Part shown: piece after piece, positions 31,863 through 40,061 of the stretch | How the letters are laid out: every line of letters starts with the position of its first letter | Position numbering within the stretch: the stretch's first letter is position 1 | Assembly: GCF_042653205.1 (NCBI RefSeq) | Contig: NZ_JBHSHY010000006.1 | Span: 124,001-188,000 of the forward strand | Source: Paenibacillus_Z sp042653205 | GTDB lineage: Bacteria > Bacillota > Bacilli > Paenibacillales > Paenibacillaceae | DNA: 64,000 nt | Direction: 5' to 3' | The notes under the pieces: generated by a model | Database searches by the model: none | Told to the model about the DNA's origin: nothing | What the model saw: only the letters and a program-made list of their open reading frames with translations | Position numbers and translations under genes: made by a program

Positions 31863-32498
31863 ATGGACGGCATATTGGGAAGCACGGTGGAGAACGCGGA
31901 AGCGATGACGGAATTGAATGCGATCGAGACGGAGCCTTGCGCGGCGCTCAAGGAATGGGCCGTCGCGGTCAAGGCGCTTGCAGAGGGCAAGCAGATTATG
32001 GTGCTGCGCAAAGGCGGCATCTCGGAGGAGACGCGCGGCTTCCGGTTGAGATCGAAGCGCTTCTTCCTGCTTCCGGCCTACGAGCACCAGAAGCCGGAGC
32101 TGCTGAAGGAAGCGTACCGGGACGACCTGAAGGCGGTGCTGGCCGGCTGGACGCCGGGATCGCCGACGGTGGAGATCGCGGCTTACGCCGAAGCTGTAGA
32201 CGATATCGAAATCTACGATCAGGAGACGGTGGACCGGCTGGCGAATTATCATATCTGGACGGATACATTTACCGAAGAGCGTCTAAAATGGAAAAGGAAG
32301 CAGCCGCTTCATCTCCTGCTTCTGCGCGTGTACCGGCTGGAGAAGCCGGTGACGCTGCCGATGCGGGACGCGTATACGGGCTGCAAGTCCTGGGTCGGGT
32401 TGGACGGAGTTCCGGAATTGACCGGCGGGCAAGCGGTGCTGAGCGATGAGGAATTCGCCCGCCAAGCGGCGGAAATCCGCGCGGCCGCGGTCCGGTAA
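31863..32498 (+). CDS. DUF1802 family protein
   Basis: 211 residues from the ATG at 31863, preceded by GAGGGTG. Reads ALKEWAVAVKALAEGKQIMVLRKGGISEETRGFRLRSKRFFLLPAYEHQKPELLK, then VEIAAYAEAV and LLLLRVYRLEKPVTLPMRDAYTGCKSWVGLD. These segments are typical of the DUF1802 family, whose function is unknown. It diverges from mtnK across a short shared promoter region. Confidence 0.85.
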   Translation: MDGILGSTVENAEAMTELNAIETEPCAALKEWAVAVKALAEGKQIMVLRKGGISEETRGFRLRSKRFFLLPAYEHQKPELLKEAYRDDLKAVLAGWTPGSPTVEIAAYAEAVDDIEIYDQETVDRLANYHIWTDTFTEERLKWKRKQPLHLLLLRVYRLEKPVTLPMRDAYTGCKSWVGLDGVPELTGGQAVLSDEEFARQAAEIRAAAVR

Positions 32499-32501
32499 CG
32501 T

Positions 32502-32532
32502 TTGGCCCTGCCCCCTTGGGGGACTAGGGCCG
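32502..32532 (+). terminator. Hairpin before the suf operon
   Basis: GGCCCT-G-CCCCC / GGGGG-ACT-AGGGCC hairpin with a short T-rich tail. Confidence 0.6.
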
Positions 32533-32561
32533 ATTGCTTTATACGAGCACATAGACTAATA

Positions 32562-32567
32562 TATAAT
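32562..32567 (+). promoter_or_regulatory. Putative -10 of the suf operon
   Basis: TATAAT at 32562-32567, with a possible -35 TTTATA at 32538-32543 (18 bp spacing). The sufC start is 90 bp downstream. Confidence 0.5.
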
Positions 32568-32586
32568 TGAGAATCATTGAGAATCA
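32567..32586 (+). repeat. Tandem 10-bp repeat at the suf transcription start
   Basis: Two exact adjacent copies of TTGAGAATCA, starting in the -10 hexamer. Only loosely similar to Fur/PerR boxes. Confidence 0.75.
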
Positions 32587-32611
32587 GTTTAGAGTGATTA
32601 CAAAAGAGGAA

Positions 32612-32630
32612 TTGTTTCAATATGAAACAA
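32612..32630. promoter_or_regulatory. 19-bp inverted repeat in the sufC leader
   Basis: TTGTTTCA-ATA-TGAAACAA, perfect 8-bp arms, 26 bp before the sufC ATG. Could be an operator or a small leader hairpin. Confidence 0.6.
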
Positions 32631-32656
32631 CGGACTTTCGGAGGGAGCAGCATACC

Positions 32657-33436
32657 ATGGCAACACATTTCAAGATCGACGACCTGAAGGCCGCCATCGA
32701 AGGCAAAGATATTTTGAAAGGCATCAACCTTGAGATCAAGGGCGGAGAAGTTCATGCCATCATGGGGCCGAACGGTACGGGCAAGAGTACGCTGGCGTCG
32801 GCGCTCATGGGTCATCCTAAATACGAAGTAACGGAAGGCGAAGTCGAGCTGGACGGCGAGAACCTGCTGGAGATGGCGGTCGACGAGCGCGCCCGCGCGG
32901 GCCTGTTCCTCGCGATGCAGTATCCGAGCGAAATTACCGGCGTCACGAACTCCGACTTCCTGCGCAGCGCCATCAACGCCCGCCGCGAGGAAGGCAAGGA
33001 AATTTCGCTGATTAAGTTCATCCGTCAGATGGAAGGCAAGATGAAGGAGCTCGAGATGAACCCTGAGTTCGCGCACCGCTACTTGAACGAAGGCTTCTCC
33101 GGCGGCGAGAAGAAACGGAACGAGATCCTTCAAATGATGATGCTGGATCCGAAAATCGTCGTCCTCGACGAAATCGACTCCGGCCTCGACATCGACGCGC
33201 TCAAAATCGTCGCGAACGGCGTGAACGCGATGCGTTCCGAAGACCGCGGCTTCCTGATCATCACCCACTACCAGCGCCTGCTGAACTACATCAAACCGGA
33301 TTTCGTTCACGTCATGATGCAGGGCCGCATCGTGAAGTCCGGCGGTCCCGAGCTGGCGGAGCGTCTGGAGAACGAAGGCTACGACTGGGTCAAGGAAGAA
33401 CTCGGCATCGTGGACGAAACGGTCGGACAGGTTTAA
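32657..33436 (+). CDS. sufC: Fe-S cluster assembly ATPase SufC
   Basis: 259 residues from the ATG at 32657 with GGAGGGAG upstream. ABC-type ATPase of the SufBCD scaffold: Walker A GPNGTGKST, signature FSGGEKKRNEI, Walker B KIVVLDEIDSGLD and the switch His in IITHYQRLL. Energises cluster assembly on SufB-SufD in the cytoplasm. First gene of sufCDSUB, in the conserved Bacillota order. Confidence 0.98.
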   Translation: MATHFKIDDLKAAIEGKDILKGINLEIKGGEVHAIMGPNGTGKSTLASALMGHPKYEVTEGEVELDGENLLEMAVDERARAGLFLAMQYPSEITGVTNSDFLRSAINARREEGKEISLIKFIRQMEGKMKELEMNPEFAHRYLNEGFSGGEKKRNEILQMMMLDPKIVVLDEIDSGLDIDALKIVANGVNAMRSEDRGFLIITHYQRLLNYIKPDFVHVMMQGRIVKSGGPELAERLENEGYDWVKEELGIVDETVGQV

Positions 33437-33457
33437 TTCGGAGAGGAGTTTTTGGAA

Positions 33458-34765
33458 ATGAGCACACAACTATCGACTCCGGTAAACCGCCAAACCGTTT
33501 CGGCATTGTCCCAAAGCAAAGGCGAGCCGGCATGGCTTGAAGAGATTAGAACGAAGGGCGCCGAGCTGGCGGAAACGCTGGAATGGCCGACGCCCGAGAA
33601 AGTCCGCATCGGCCGCTGGAACCTGACGGCCGTCGGCGCGCATAAGCCGCAGGCCGCGATCGCGTCCGCGGAAGAGCTGCCCGAGGCGGTCCGCGAACTG
33701 GCCGGACAATCCCCGGCAGGCCTCGTCGTGCAGCGCAATTCCGCCAGCGTGCTCCGTCAGCTGTCGCCTGAGCTTGCGGCGAAAGGCGTCATATTCACGG
33801 ATCTCGAAACCGCGGCGCGCGAGCACGGCGACCTGGTGCAGAAGTATCTGTTCCAAGCCGTTCCGCAGGACGAGAACAAGCTGACGGCGCTGCAATCGGC
33901 GATCTGGAACGGCGGGGTTTTCCTGTACGTGCCGAAGAACGTCGAAGTGGAGCTTCCGCTGCAGGCGCTGCTGTACAGCGACGACGCCGAAGCGGCTTTC
34001 GCGCCTCGCGTACTTGTCGTGGCTGACAATCACAGCCGCGTCACGTACGTCGACAACGTGGTCAGCACGTACGGCGAAGCCGCGAAGCCGGTCACGAAGC
34101 CGACGATCGTGGAAGTCATCGTCAAGCCGGGCGCGCACGTCCGCTACGCGACGGTTCACAATATGGACGGCAATCTGGTCGACCTGACCGTCCGCCGCGC
34201 CGTCGTCGAGAACGACGGCCGCGTCGAATGGGTCATCGGCGACCTGCATGACGGCCACACGCTGTCCGAGACGCAGTCGCTGCTGAAGGGCAACGGTTCA
34301 TCGTCCGACGCGAAGGTCATCAGCATCGGCTCCAAGTCGCAGCAGATGAGCCTGACGACCGGCGCCGTCCATTTCGGGCGAAACACGGAGAGCGACATGG
34401 TGACCCGCGCGGTCATGAAGGACCAGGCGACGGCGATCATCAACGGCGTGACCAAGATCGAGAAGGGCGCGACGAAGTCGAACGGCCAGCAGACCGAGAA
34501 GGTGCTCATGCTGAGCCCGAAAGCGCGCGGCGACGCCAACCCGATCCTGCTGATCGACGAGGACGACGTCAAGGCGGGCCACGCGGCGAGCGTCGGCCAA
34601 GTCAATCCCGAACAAGTTTATTACCTGATGTCCCGCGGCATTTCGAAAAAGGATGCGGAGCGCCTCATCATCTACGGATTCCTGACGCCGGTCGTGACGG
34701 AAATACCGGTCGACGCGGTTCGGGAACAGCTCCAGCGTCTGCTGGAAAGGAAGCTTGAAGGATGA
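33458..34765 (+). CDS. sufD: Fe-S cluster assembly protein SufD
   Basis: 435 residues from the ATG at 33458 with GGAGAGGAG upstream. Beta-helix core with YVDNVVSTYGEA, IVKPGAHVRYATVHNMD and VHFGRNTESDMVTRAVMKDQA. The C-terminal helical part (VNPEQVYYLMSRGISKKDAERLIIYGFL) is the SufB/SufD family end and binds SufC. Forms the scaffold with SufB. Overlaps the sufS start by 4 bp. Confidence 0.97.
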   Translation: MSTQLSTPVNRQTVSALSQSKGEPAWLEEIRTKGAELAETLEWPTPEKVRIGRWNLTAVGAHKPQAAIASAEELPEAVRELAGQSPAGLVVQRNSASVLRQLSPELAAKGVIFTDLETAAREHGDLVQKYLFQAVPQDENKLTALQSAIWNGGVFLYVPKNVEVELPLQALLYSDDAEAAFAPRVLVVADNHSRVTYVDNVVSTYGEAAKPVTKPTIVEVIVKPGAHVRYATVHNMDGNLVDLTVRRAVVENDGRVEWVIGDLHDGHTLSETQSLLKGNGSSSDAKVISIGSKSQQMSLTTGAVHFGRNTESDMVTRAVMKDQATAIINGVTKIEKGATKSNGQQTEKVLMLSPKARGDANPILLIDEDDVKAGHAASVGQVNPEQVYYLMSRGISKKDAERLIIYGFLTPVVTEIPVDAVREQLQRLLERKLEG

Positions 34766-35988
34766 ACGTGCATGCGATCAGAGAGCAATTTCCGATCCTG
34801 CATCAACAAGTGAACGGGCATCCGCTCGTTTATCTGGACAGCGCGGCGACTTCCCAGAAGCCGCGTTCCGTCATTGATGCGGTCGTTCGCTATTACGAGC
34901 GCGACAACGCCAACGTGCACCGCGGGGTTCACACCCTCGGCTCGCGCGCCACGGACGCGTACGAAGGCGCGCGCGAGAAGACAGCCAAGTTCCTGAACGC
35001 GGCCAGCCCGCAGGAAATCATCTTCACGCGCGGCACGACGACGGCGCTCAATCTCGTGGCGTCCAGCTACGCGAGAGCCGTCTGCGGCGAAGGCGACGAA
35101 ATCGTCATTACGCAAATGGAGCACCACTCCAATCTCATCCCGTGGCAGCAGGTCGCGAAAGCGACGGGCGCCTCGCTCAAATACATTCCGCTGCAAAAGG
35201 ACGGCTCCATCCGGCTCGAGGACGTCGAAGCGACGATCACGGACCGGACGAAGATCGTCTCGGTCATGTACGTGTCCAACGTGCTCGGCGTCATCAACCC
35301 GATCAAGGAAATCGCGGCGATCGCGCACAAGCGCGGCGCGGTCATGGTCGTCGACGGCGCGCAGAGCACGCCGCACATGAAGGTCGACGTTCGCGACCTG
35401 GACTGCGACTTCTACGCGTTCTCGGGCCACAAGATGTGCGCGCCGACCGGCATCGGCGCTCTGTACGGCAAGAAGGCGCTGCTCGAAGCGATGGAGCCGG
35501 TCGAATTCGGCGGCGAGATGATCGATCACGTCGACCTGTACGATTCGACGTGGAAGGAGCTGCCGTGGAAGTTCGAAGGCGGCACGCCGATCATCGCCGG
35601 GGCGGTCGGCCTCGGCGCGGCGATCGACTTCCTGAACGAAGTCGGGCTGGATAACATCCAGCGGCACGAGCACCAGCTCGCCGCCTATGCCTACGACCGT
35701 CTGAGCACGATTGAAGGCATCTCGATCTTCGGGCCGACGGAGAACCGCGTCGGTCTCGTGACGTTCAATCTCGAAGACGTACACCCGCACGACGTGGCGA
35801 CGGTGCTGGACACGAAGGGCATCGCCGTCCGCGCGGGCCATCATTGCTGCCAGCCGCTTATGCGGTATCTGAATGTTTCGTCGACGGCTAGAGCAAGCTT
35901 CTATCTATACAATACCGAAGAGGACGTTGAACGGCTCGTTGACGGCCTCCAGCAGACAAAGGAGTTCTTCGGTTATGGAATTGGATGA
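34762..35988 (+). CDS. sufS: Cysteine desulfurase SufS
   Basis: 408 residues. Group II PLP cysteine desulfurase. N-terminus YLDSAATSQKP, HRGVHTLGSRATDAYEGAR, FTRGTTTALNLVA, the PLP Lys in FYAFSGHKMCAPTGIG, and the persulfide-carrying Cys in VRAGHHCCQPLM. Supplies sulfur to SufU and then to the SufBCD scaffold. Its last 14 bp overlap the sufU start. Confidence 0.98.
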   Translation: MNVHAIREQFPILHQQVNGHPLVYLDSAATSQKPRSVIDAVVRYYERDNANVHRGVHTLGSRATDAYEGAREKTAKFLNAASPQEIIFTRGTTTALNLVASSYARAVCGEGDEIVITQMEHHSNLIPWQQVAKATGASLKYIPLQKDGSIRLEDVEATITDRTKIVSVMYVSNVLGVINPIKEIAAIAHKRGAVMVVDGAQSTPHMKVDVRDLDCDFYAFSGHKMCAPTGIGALYGKKALLEAMEPVEFGGEMIDHVDLYDSTWKELPWKFEGGTPIIAGAVGLGAAIDFLNEVGLDNIQRHEHQLAAYAYDRLSTIEGISIFGPTENRVGLVTFNLEDVHPHDVATVLDTKGIAVRAGHHCCQPLMRYLNVSSTARASFYLYNTEEDVERLVDGLQQTKEFFGYGIG

Positions 35989-36403
35989 TCTGTACCGCAG
36001 AGTGATCATGGATCACTACAAGAACCCGCGCAACCGCGGGAGCTTGGACGACGACTCGCTGACGATCAACTTGAACAATCCCACCTGCGGCGACCGCATC
36101 ACGCTGCAGCTGCAGGTGGAAGACGATATCGTGAAGCAGGCCAAATTCACCGGCGAAGGCTGCTCCATCAGCATGTCCTCGGCTTCCATGATGACGGAAG
36201 CCGTCAAGGGCAAGACGACGGAAGAGGCGCTGGCGCTGGCCGAGAAATTTTCTTCTTTTATCAAAGGCGAAATCGCGGAGTTCGACGAACTCGAGGATAT
36301 CGAGGCGCTGTCCGGCGTCACGAAATTCCCGGCGCGTATCAAGTGCGCGACCCTGTCGTGGAACGCGCTGCGCAAGGGCATCGAGCACCGTCAGCAATTA
36401 TAA
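35975..36403 (+). CDS. sufU: SufU, zinc-dependent sulfurtransferase
   Basis: 142 residues from the ATG at 35975 inside the end of sufS. Zinc-site residues are Cys38, Asp40 (NPTCGDRI), Cys63 (GEGCSISM) and Cys124 (RIKCATLS), as in Bacillus SufU. It accepts sulfur from SufS by zinc-ligand exchange. The Gly-rich IscU-like fold is kept, but the insert typical of SufU is present (TTEEALALAEKFSSFIKGE). Confidence 0.97.
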   Translation: MELDDLYRRVIMDHYKNPRNRGSLDDDSLTINLNNPTCGDRITLQLQVEDDIVKQAKFTGEGCSISMSSASMMTEAVKGKTTEEALALAEKFSSFIKGEIAEFDELEDIEALSGVTKFPARIKCATLSWNALRKGIEHRQQL

Positions 36404-36471
36404 CGCGCCCCGGCGCGTATCATAGAAGTAAGACGCAGGACTTATGAATCAGGAAGAAGGAGGCCGTAACG

Positions 36472-37869
36472 ATGGCGAAGCAAATGCCAGATTTGGAAGA
36501 ATACAAATACGGATTTCGCGACGAGCATAAGGCGATTTTTGAATCCGGCAAAGGTTTGACGCCGGAGGTCGTGCGCACGATCTCGGAAATCAAGGGCGAG
36601 CCGGACTGGATGCTGGAATTCCGGCTGAAGGCGCTGGAGCAGTTCAACAAGATGCCGATGCCGAAATGGGGCGGCAACATGGACGATCTGGATTTCGACG
36701 ATATCCAGTATTACGTCCGCCCGTCTGAGAAGCAAGGCAAGACATGGGAAGAGGTGCCGGCCGAGATCAAGGAAACGTTCGATAAGCTGGGCATTCCGGA
36801 AGCGGAGCAGAAGTTCCTCGCCGGCGTATCCGCGCAGTACGAATCCGAGGTCGTCTACCACAGCATGCAGGAAGATCTGGAGAAGCAGGGCGTCATCTTC
36901 ACCGATACGGACACGGCGCTTCGCGAATATCCGGAAATCTTCAAGCAATATTTCGGCACGATCATTCCGCCGTCCGACAACAAGTTCGCGGCGCTGAACA
37001 GCGCGGTCTGGTCCGGCGGCAGCTTCATCTACGTGCCGAAGGGCGTCAAATGCGAAATTCCGCTGCAGGCGTACTTCCGGATCAACTCCGAAAACATGGG
37101 CCAATTCGAGCGCACGCTCATCGTGGCCGATGAAGACAGCTTCGTGCACTATGTCGAGGGCTGCACGGCGCCGATCTATAGCACGAACTCGCTGCACAGC
37201 GCGGTCGTCGAAATCCTCGTGCTGAAAAACGCGCGCTGCCGCTATACGACGATTCAGAACTGGGCGCCGAACATCTACAACCTCGTCACCAAGCGCGCCG
37301 TCGCGGAAGAGAACGCGACGATGGAGTGGGTCGACGGCAACATCGGCTCCAAGCTGACGATGAAATACCCGGCGGTCGTCCTGAAAGGCCGCGGCGCGAA
37401 AGGCATGGTGCTCTCCATCGCCGTCGCGGGCAAGGGCCAGCACCAGGATGCGGGCGCCAAGATGACGCACCTCGCGCCGGACACGACGTCCACGATCGTC
37501 TCCAAGTCGATCAGCAAGCACGGCGGCAAGGTGACGTACCGCGGCTTGGCGTCGTTCGGACGCAACTCCGAAGGTTCCAAGGCGAACATCAAGTGCGATA
37601 CGCTCATTCTCGATAACCAGTCGACGTCGGACACGATTCCGTATAACGAAATCATGAACGACAACATCACGCTCGAGCACGAGGCGACGGTATCCAAGGT
37701 GTCTGAGGACCAGCTCTTCTACCTGATGAGCCGCGGTCTGACGGAAGCGGAAGCGACGCAAATGATCGTTATGGGCTTCATCGAGCCGTTCACGAAAGAG
37801 CTGCCGATGGAATATGCGGTCGAAATGAATCGTTTGATCAAATTCGAGATGGAAGGCTCGATCGGCTAA
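36472..37869 (+). CDS. sufB: Fe-S cluster scaffold protein SufB
   Basis: 465 residues, the normal length. Reads EYKYGFRDEHKAIFESGKGLTPEVVRTIS, then FIYVPKGVKCEIPLQAYFRIN, the beta-helix ARCRYTTIQNWAPNIYNLVTKRA, and the C-terminal GRNSEGSKANIKCDTLILD, where the conserved Cys lies. Binds the nascent cluster together with SufC and SufD. GAAGGAGG precedes the ATG. Last gene of the operon, followed by a strong terminator. Confidence 0.98.
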   Translation: MAKQMPDLEEYKYGFRDEHKAIFESGKGLTPEVVRTISEIKGEPDWMLEFRLKALEQFNKMPMPKWGGNMDDLDFDDIQYYVRPSEKQGKTWEEVPAEIKETFDKLGIPEAEQKFLAGVSAQYESEVVYHSMQEDLEKQGVIFTDTDTALREYPEIFKQYFGTIIPPSDNKFAALNSAVWSGGSFIYVPKGVKCEIPLQAYFRINSENMGQFERTLIVADEDSFVHYVEGCTAPIYSTNSLHSAVVEILVLKNARCRYTTIQNWAPNIYNLVTKRAVAEENATMEWVDGNIGSKLTMKYPAVVLKGRGAKGMVLSIAVAGKGQHQDAGAKMTHLAPDTTSTIVSKSISKHGGKVTYRGLASFGRNSEGSKANIKCDTLILDNQSTSDTIPYNEIMNDNITLEHEATVSKVSEDQLFYLMSRGLTEAEATQMIVMGFIEPFTKELPMEYAVEMNRLIKFEMEGSIG

Positions 37870-37904
37870 CGTACCACGATCGCCGCATCGTCCCCGAACG
37901 AACG

Positions 37905-37950
37905 AAAAAACTCCGGGAAGGCTTCGCTGGAAGCTTTCCCGGAGTTTTTT
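37905..37950. terminator. Terminator of the suf operon
   Basis: AAAAAACTCCGGGAA / TTCCCGGAGTTTTTT stem with A and T tracts on both sides, so active in both directions. Confidence 0.9.
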
Positions 37951-37960
37951 GCGCTGCGCC

Positions 37961-37998
37961 GTGTTCGAGCGAGCCGAGCATGCGGATCGCTCGAACAC
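37961..37998. repeat. 12-bp perfect inverted repeat at the end of the HD-GYP gene
   Basis: GTGTTCGAGCGA (37961-37972) and TCGCTCGAACAC (37987-37998) with a 14-nt loop. It reaches the stop codon of the minus-strand gene. Confidence 0.8.
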
Positions 37999-39053
37999 TA
38001 CATGAACACGTGCTTGACTTCGTAGTCGCGTTCGACCGCCAAATCCACGAAGCGTTCGCCCAGGCGGACGAGCGGCCGGAAATAGTCGGACGAGTGGGTC
38101 AGGACGATCGTGCCTGTCTCGCCGGATTCGAGCTCGACCCGCTTGCCGATGAAGTTCGGAATCATGTGGCGGATGAACGTATGCGTCGTCTCGGGATCAA
38201 GCTCGGCGAAGCTCATCCGGTAGAGCTCCTTCAGCACGTGCAGCAGGTCGCGCTTCTTCTGGTAGACGCGGGACGAGATCATCGCGCTGTAGACGTCGGC
38301 GACGGCGACGATCTTGGAGACGGGATGCATGGCGGAGCCGGGCAGGCAGTTCGGATAGCCGGTGCCGTCGATCCGTTCGTGATGCTCGAGCGCGACCGTG
38401 GCGGCGATCGATTCGCCGAACGACTCGCGGATGATGCGGTGGCCGAAGACGGTATGCTGCTTGATCGTCTCGAATTCGTCCTCGGACAGCTTGTCCGGCT
38501 TGTTCAGGATGTCGTCGCGAATCTGGCACTTGCCGATGTCGTGCAGGAAACCGGCTTGTCCGATCTTGACCGCCGCTTCTTCGCCGTACCCGAGCCAGGA
38601 AGCCAGATAGTACGAGAGCATGCCGACTTGAACGGAATGCTGGTACGTGTAATCGTCCTTCGTGTTCAGCAGCAGCAGCATCGAGACGACGTCCCGTTCC
38701 ATCTTGAAGTTGTCGACGAGGGGCTGGAACGTCTGGACGACGTCGTCCTCGGCGATTTTGCCGTGCTGGAACGCTTCTTGGAACAGCTGCTCGCAGCCGT
38801 TGACCGCGTCCTGATAGACCGGACCTACGGTCGGCAGCCACTTGGGGTTCAATCCGGATTCGATCGTGCGGATCGCCGGCTCCTCCGCCGCTCTCGCCTC
38901 GATGTCAACGTAGTCGATCCGATGCTGGAACAGCTTCGCGATATCCGCCGCGTTCAGTTCCTTGCCCGCGGACAGCACGTGCAGGCCGTAGGCGTTAAAG
39001 GTATCGCCTATCAGTCTGTCTCCTTCTTGCAGCTCCGTCACATGAATATGCAT
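37998..39053 (-). CDS. HD-GYP domain protein, predicted c-di-GMP phosphodiesterase
   Basis: 351 residues. The HD-GYP catalytic core lies in the middle: HSVQVGMLSYYLASWLGYGEEAAVKIGQAGFLHDIGKCQI (HD), KQHTVFGHRII, EHHERIDGTGYPNCLPGS (the GYP loop reads GTGYP) and KIVAVADVYSAM. The N-terminal part (about 100 residues) has no receiver or PAS domain I can name. Predicted to hydrolyse cyclic di-GMP. Two similar 15-bp repeats lie upstream. It is similar in layout to the HD-GYP gene at 44223. Confidence 0.9.
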   Translation of the reverse strand: MHIHVTELQEGDRLIGDTFNAYGLHVLSAGKELNAADIAKLFQHRIDYVDIEARAAEEPAIRTIESGLNPKWLPTVGPVYQDAVNGCEQLFQEAFQHGKIAEDDVVQTFQPLVDNFKMERDVVSMLLLLNTKDDYTYQHSVQVGMLSYYLASWLGYGEEAAVKIGQAGFLHDIGKCQIRDDILNKPDKLSEDEFETIKQHTVFGHRIIRESFGESIAATVALEHHERIDGTGYPNCLPGSAMHPVSKIVAVADVYSAMISSRVYQKKRDLLHVLKELYRMSFAELDPETTHTFIRHMIPNFIGKRVELESGETGTIVLTHSSDYFRPLVRLGERFVDLAVERDYEVKHVFM

Positions 39054-39070
39054 GATCCACCTCTAAGCGG

Positions 39071-39125
39071 CCATAAAATGGGCAAGATAGTAGGCTATTG
39101 GCAGCGATTACCAAAAAATGGGCAA
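39071..39125. repeat. Paired 15-bp repeats upstream of the HD-GYP gene
   Basis: CCATAAAATGGGCAA (39071-39085) and CCAAAAAATGGGCAA (39111-39125), 40 bp apart and differing at one base. Confidence 0.75.
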
Positions 39126-39202
39126 TAAGGTCCTATATCGCAGCCGAGTACAAAGGCCTATATACCTTATCGGCACGATACCGCCGCTTGTTAAGCCGGG
39201 CC

Positions 39203-39949
39203 TTACGCTTCAGACGGACCTTGCGCCATCGGATTCCACGGACCTTGCTGATGCCCCTTCCATTCGGAGCCGTCCTCCCAAATTTCCCGCTTCCAGATCG
39301 GCACGATCTGCTTCAGACGCTCGATCGCGTACCGGCTCGCTTCGTAGCAGCCTTCCCGATGGGGGGAGGAGACGGCGATGACGACGCTGATCTCGGCGAT
39401 GTCCGCGACGCCGGTCCGATGCCAAATGGCGCACATCGTGCCGGGCCAGCGTTCGGCGATTTCGTCGCCGATCTGCCGCAGCGTCTTGACGGCCATGGGC
39501 ACGTAGGCTTCATACTCCAGGCGGACCGTCCGCTGGCCGTGCGTCCATTCCCGCGTCGTGCCCGTAAACGTCAGCGCTGCGCCGTTGTTCGGCACGATGA
39601 CCTGCGCCGTGACGGCTTCCACCGACAAAGGCTCGGGCGTGACCCGGTACCGGGCGTCCGCGCCTCCGGCCGTTTCATCGGCGGCGGGCTCATCTTCGCC
39701 GCCCGACACGGGCGGGAGCAGCGCGAGTTCGTCGTCCGCCCGCACCGGCTCGCCGTCCGCCGCATAGGCCTGATTACGCGCCATGAACGACGCGGCGATC
39801 AGCTGAGCATGCGCCGGATAGCGCGCGGCGAGCGCGTCTTTGAGCTGTGCGACGGTCAGTTCGTCCGCGGTCAGCTCGAGCTCCGCGGAGGGGCCGCCGA
39901 GGCGGTCGGCCAGGCCGGCGAACAGCCGGACGTTCCATTTCACAGTCAT
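39203..39949 (-). CDS. MoaD-MoaE fusion (molybdopterin synthase, MoaX type)
   Basis: 248 residues. Residues 1-84 are a ubiquitin-like MoaD: VRLFAGLADRLGG.. LALLPPVSGG, with the Gly-Gly that must be a free C-terminus for thiocarboxylation at 83-84. After an acidic linker (EDEPAADETAGG), residues about 100-248 are MoaE: GAALTFTGTTREWTHGQRTVRLEYEAYVPMA, WHRTGVADIAEISVVIAVSSPHREGCYEASRYAIERLKQIVPIWKREIWEDGSEW. The enzyme inserts sulfur into precursor Z (cPMP). Such fusions are known in mycobacteria, where cleavage is needed. Divergent from moaA. Confidence 0.93.
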   Translation of the reverse strand: MTVKWNVRLFAGLADRLGGPSAELELTADELTVAQLKDALAARYPAHAQLIAASFMARNQAYAADGEPVRADDELALLPPVSGGEDEPAADETAGGADARYRVTPEPLSVEAVTAQVIVPNNGAALTFTGTTREWTHGQRTVRLEYEAYVPMAVKTLRQIGDEIAERWPGTMCAIWHRTGVADIAEISVVIAVSSPHREGCYEASRYAIERLKQIVPIWKREIWEDGSEWKGHQQGPWNPMAQGPSEA

Positions 39950-40061
39950 GTCAAAAATCCTCTCGCTTCAAAGGGTAATGGTTCCCATAGCATACCATAT
40001 CGGGTGCAAAAATGTTATGCTAGGAGGAGTAACGGAAGAATCGCAAAGGAGAGTGCGAGCC

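Noticed and set aside
36442..37998. 518-residue minus-strand open frame opposite sufB
   Set aside because: Third-codon-position GC creates this frame; sufB on the plus strand is unmistakable.
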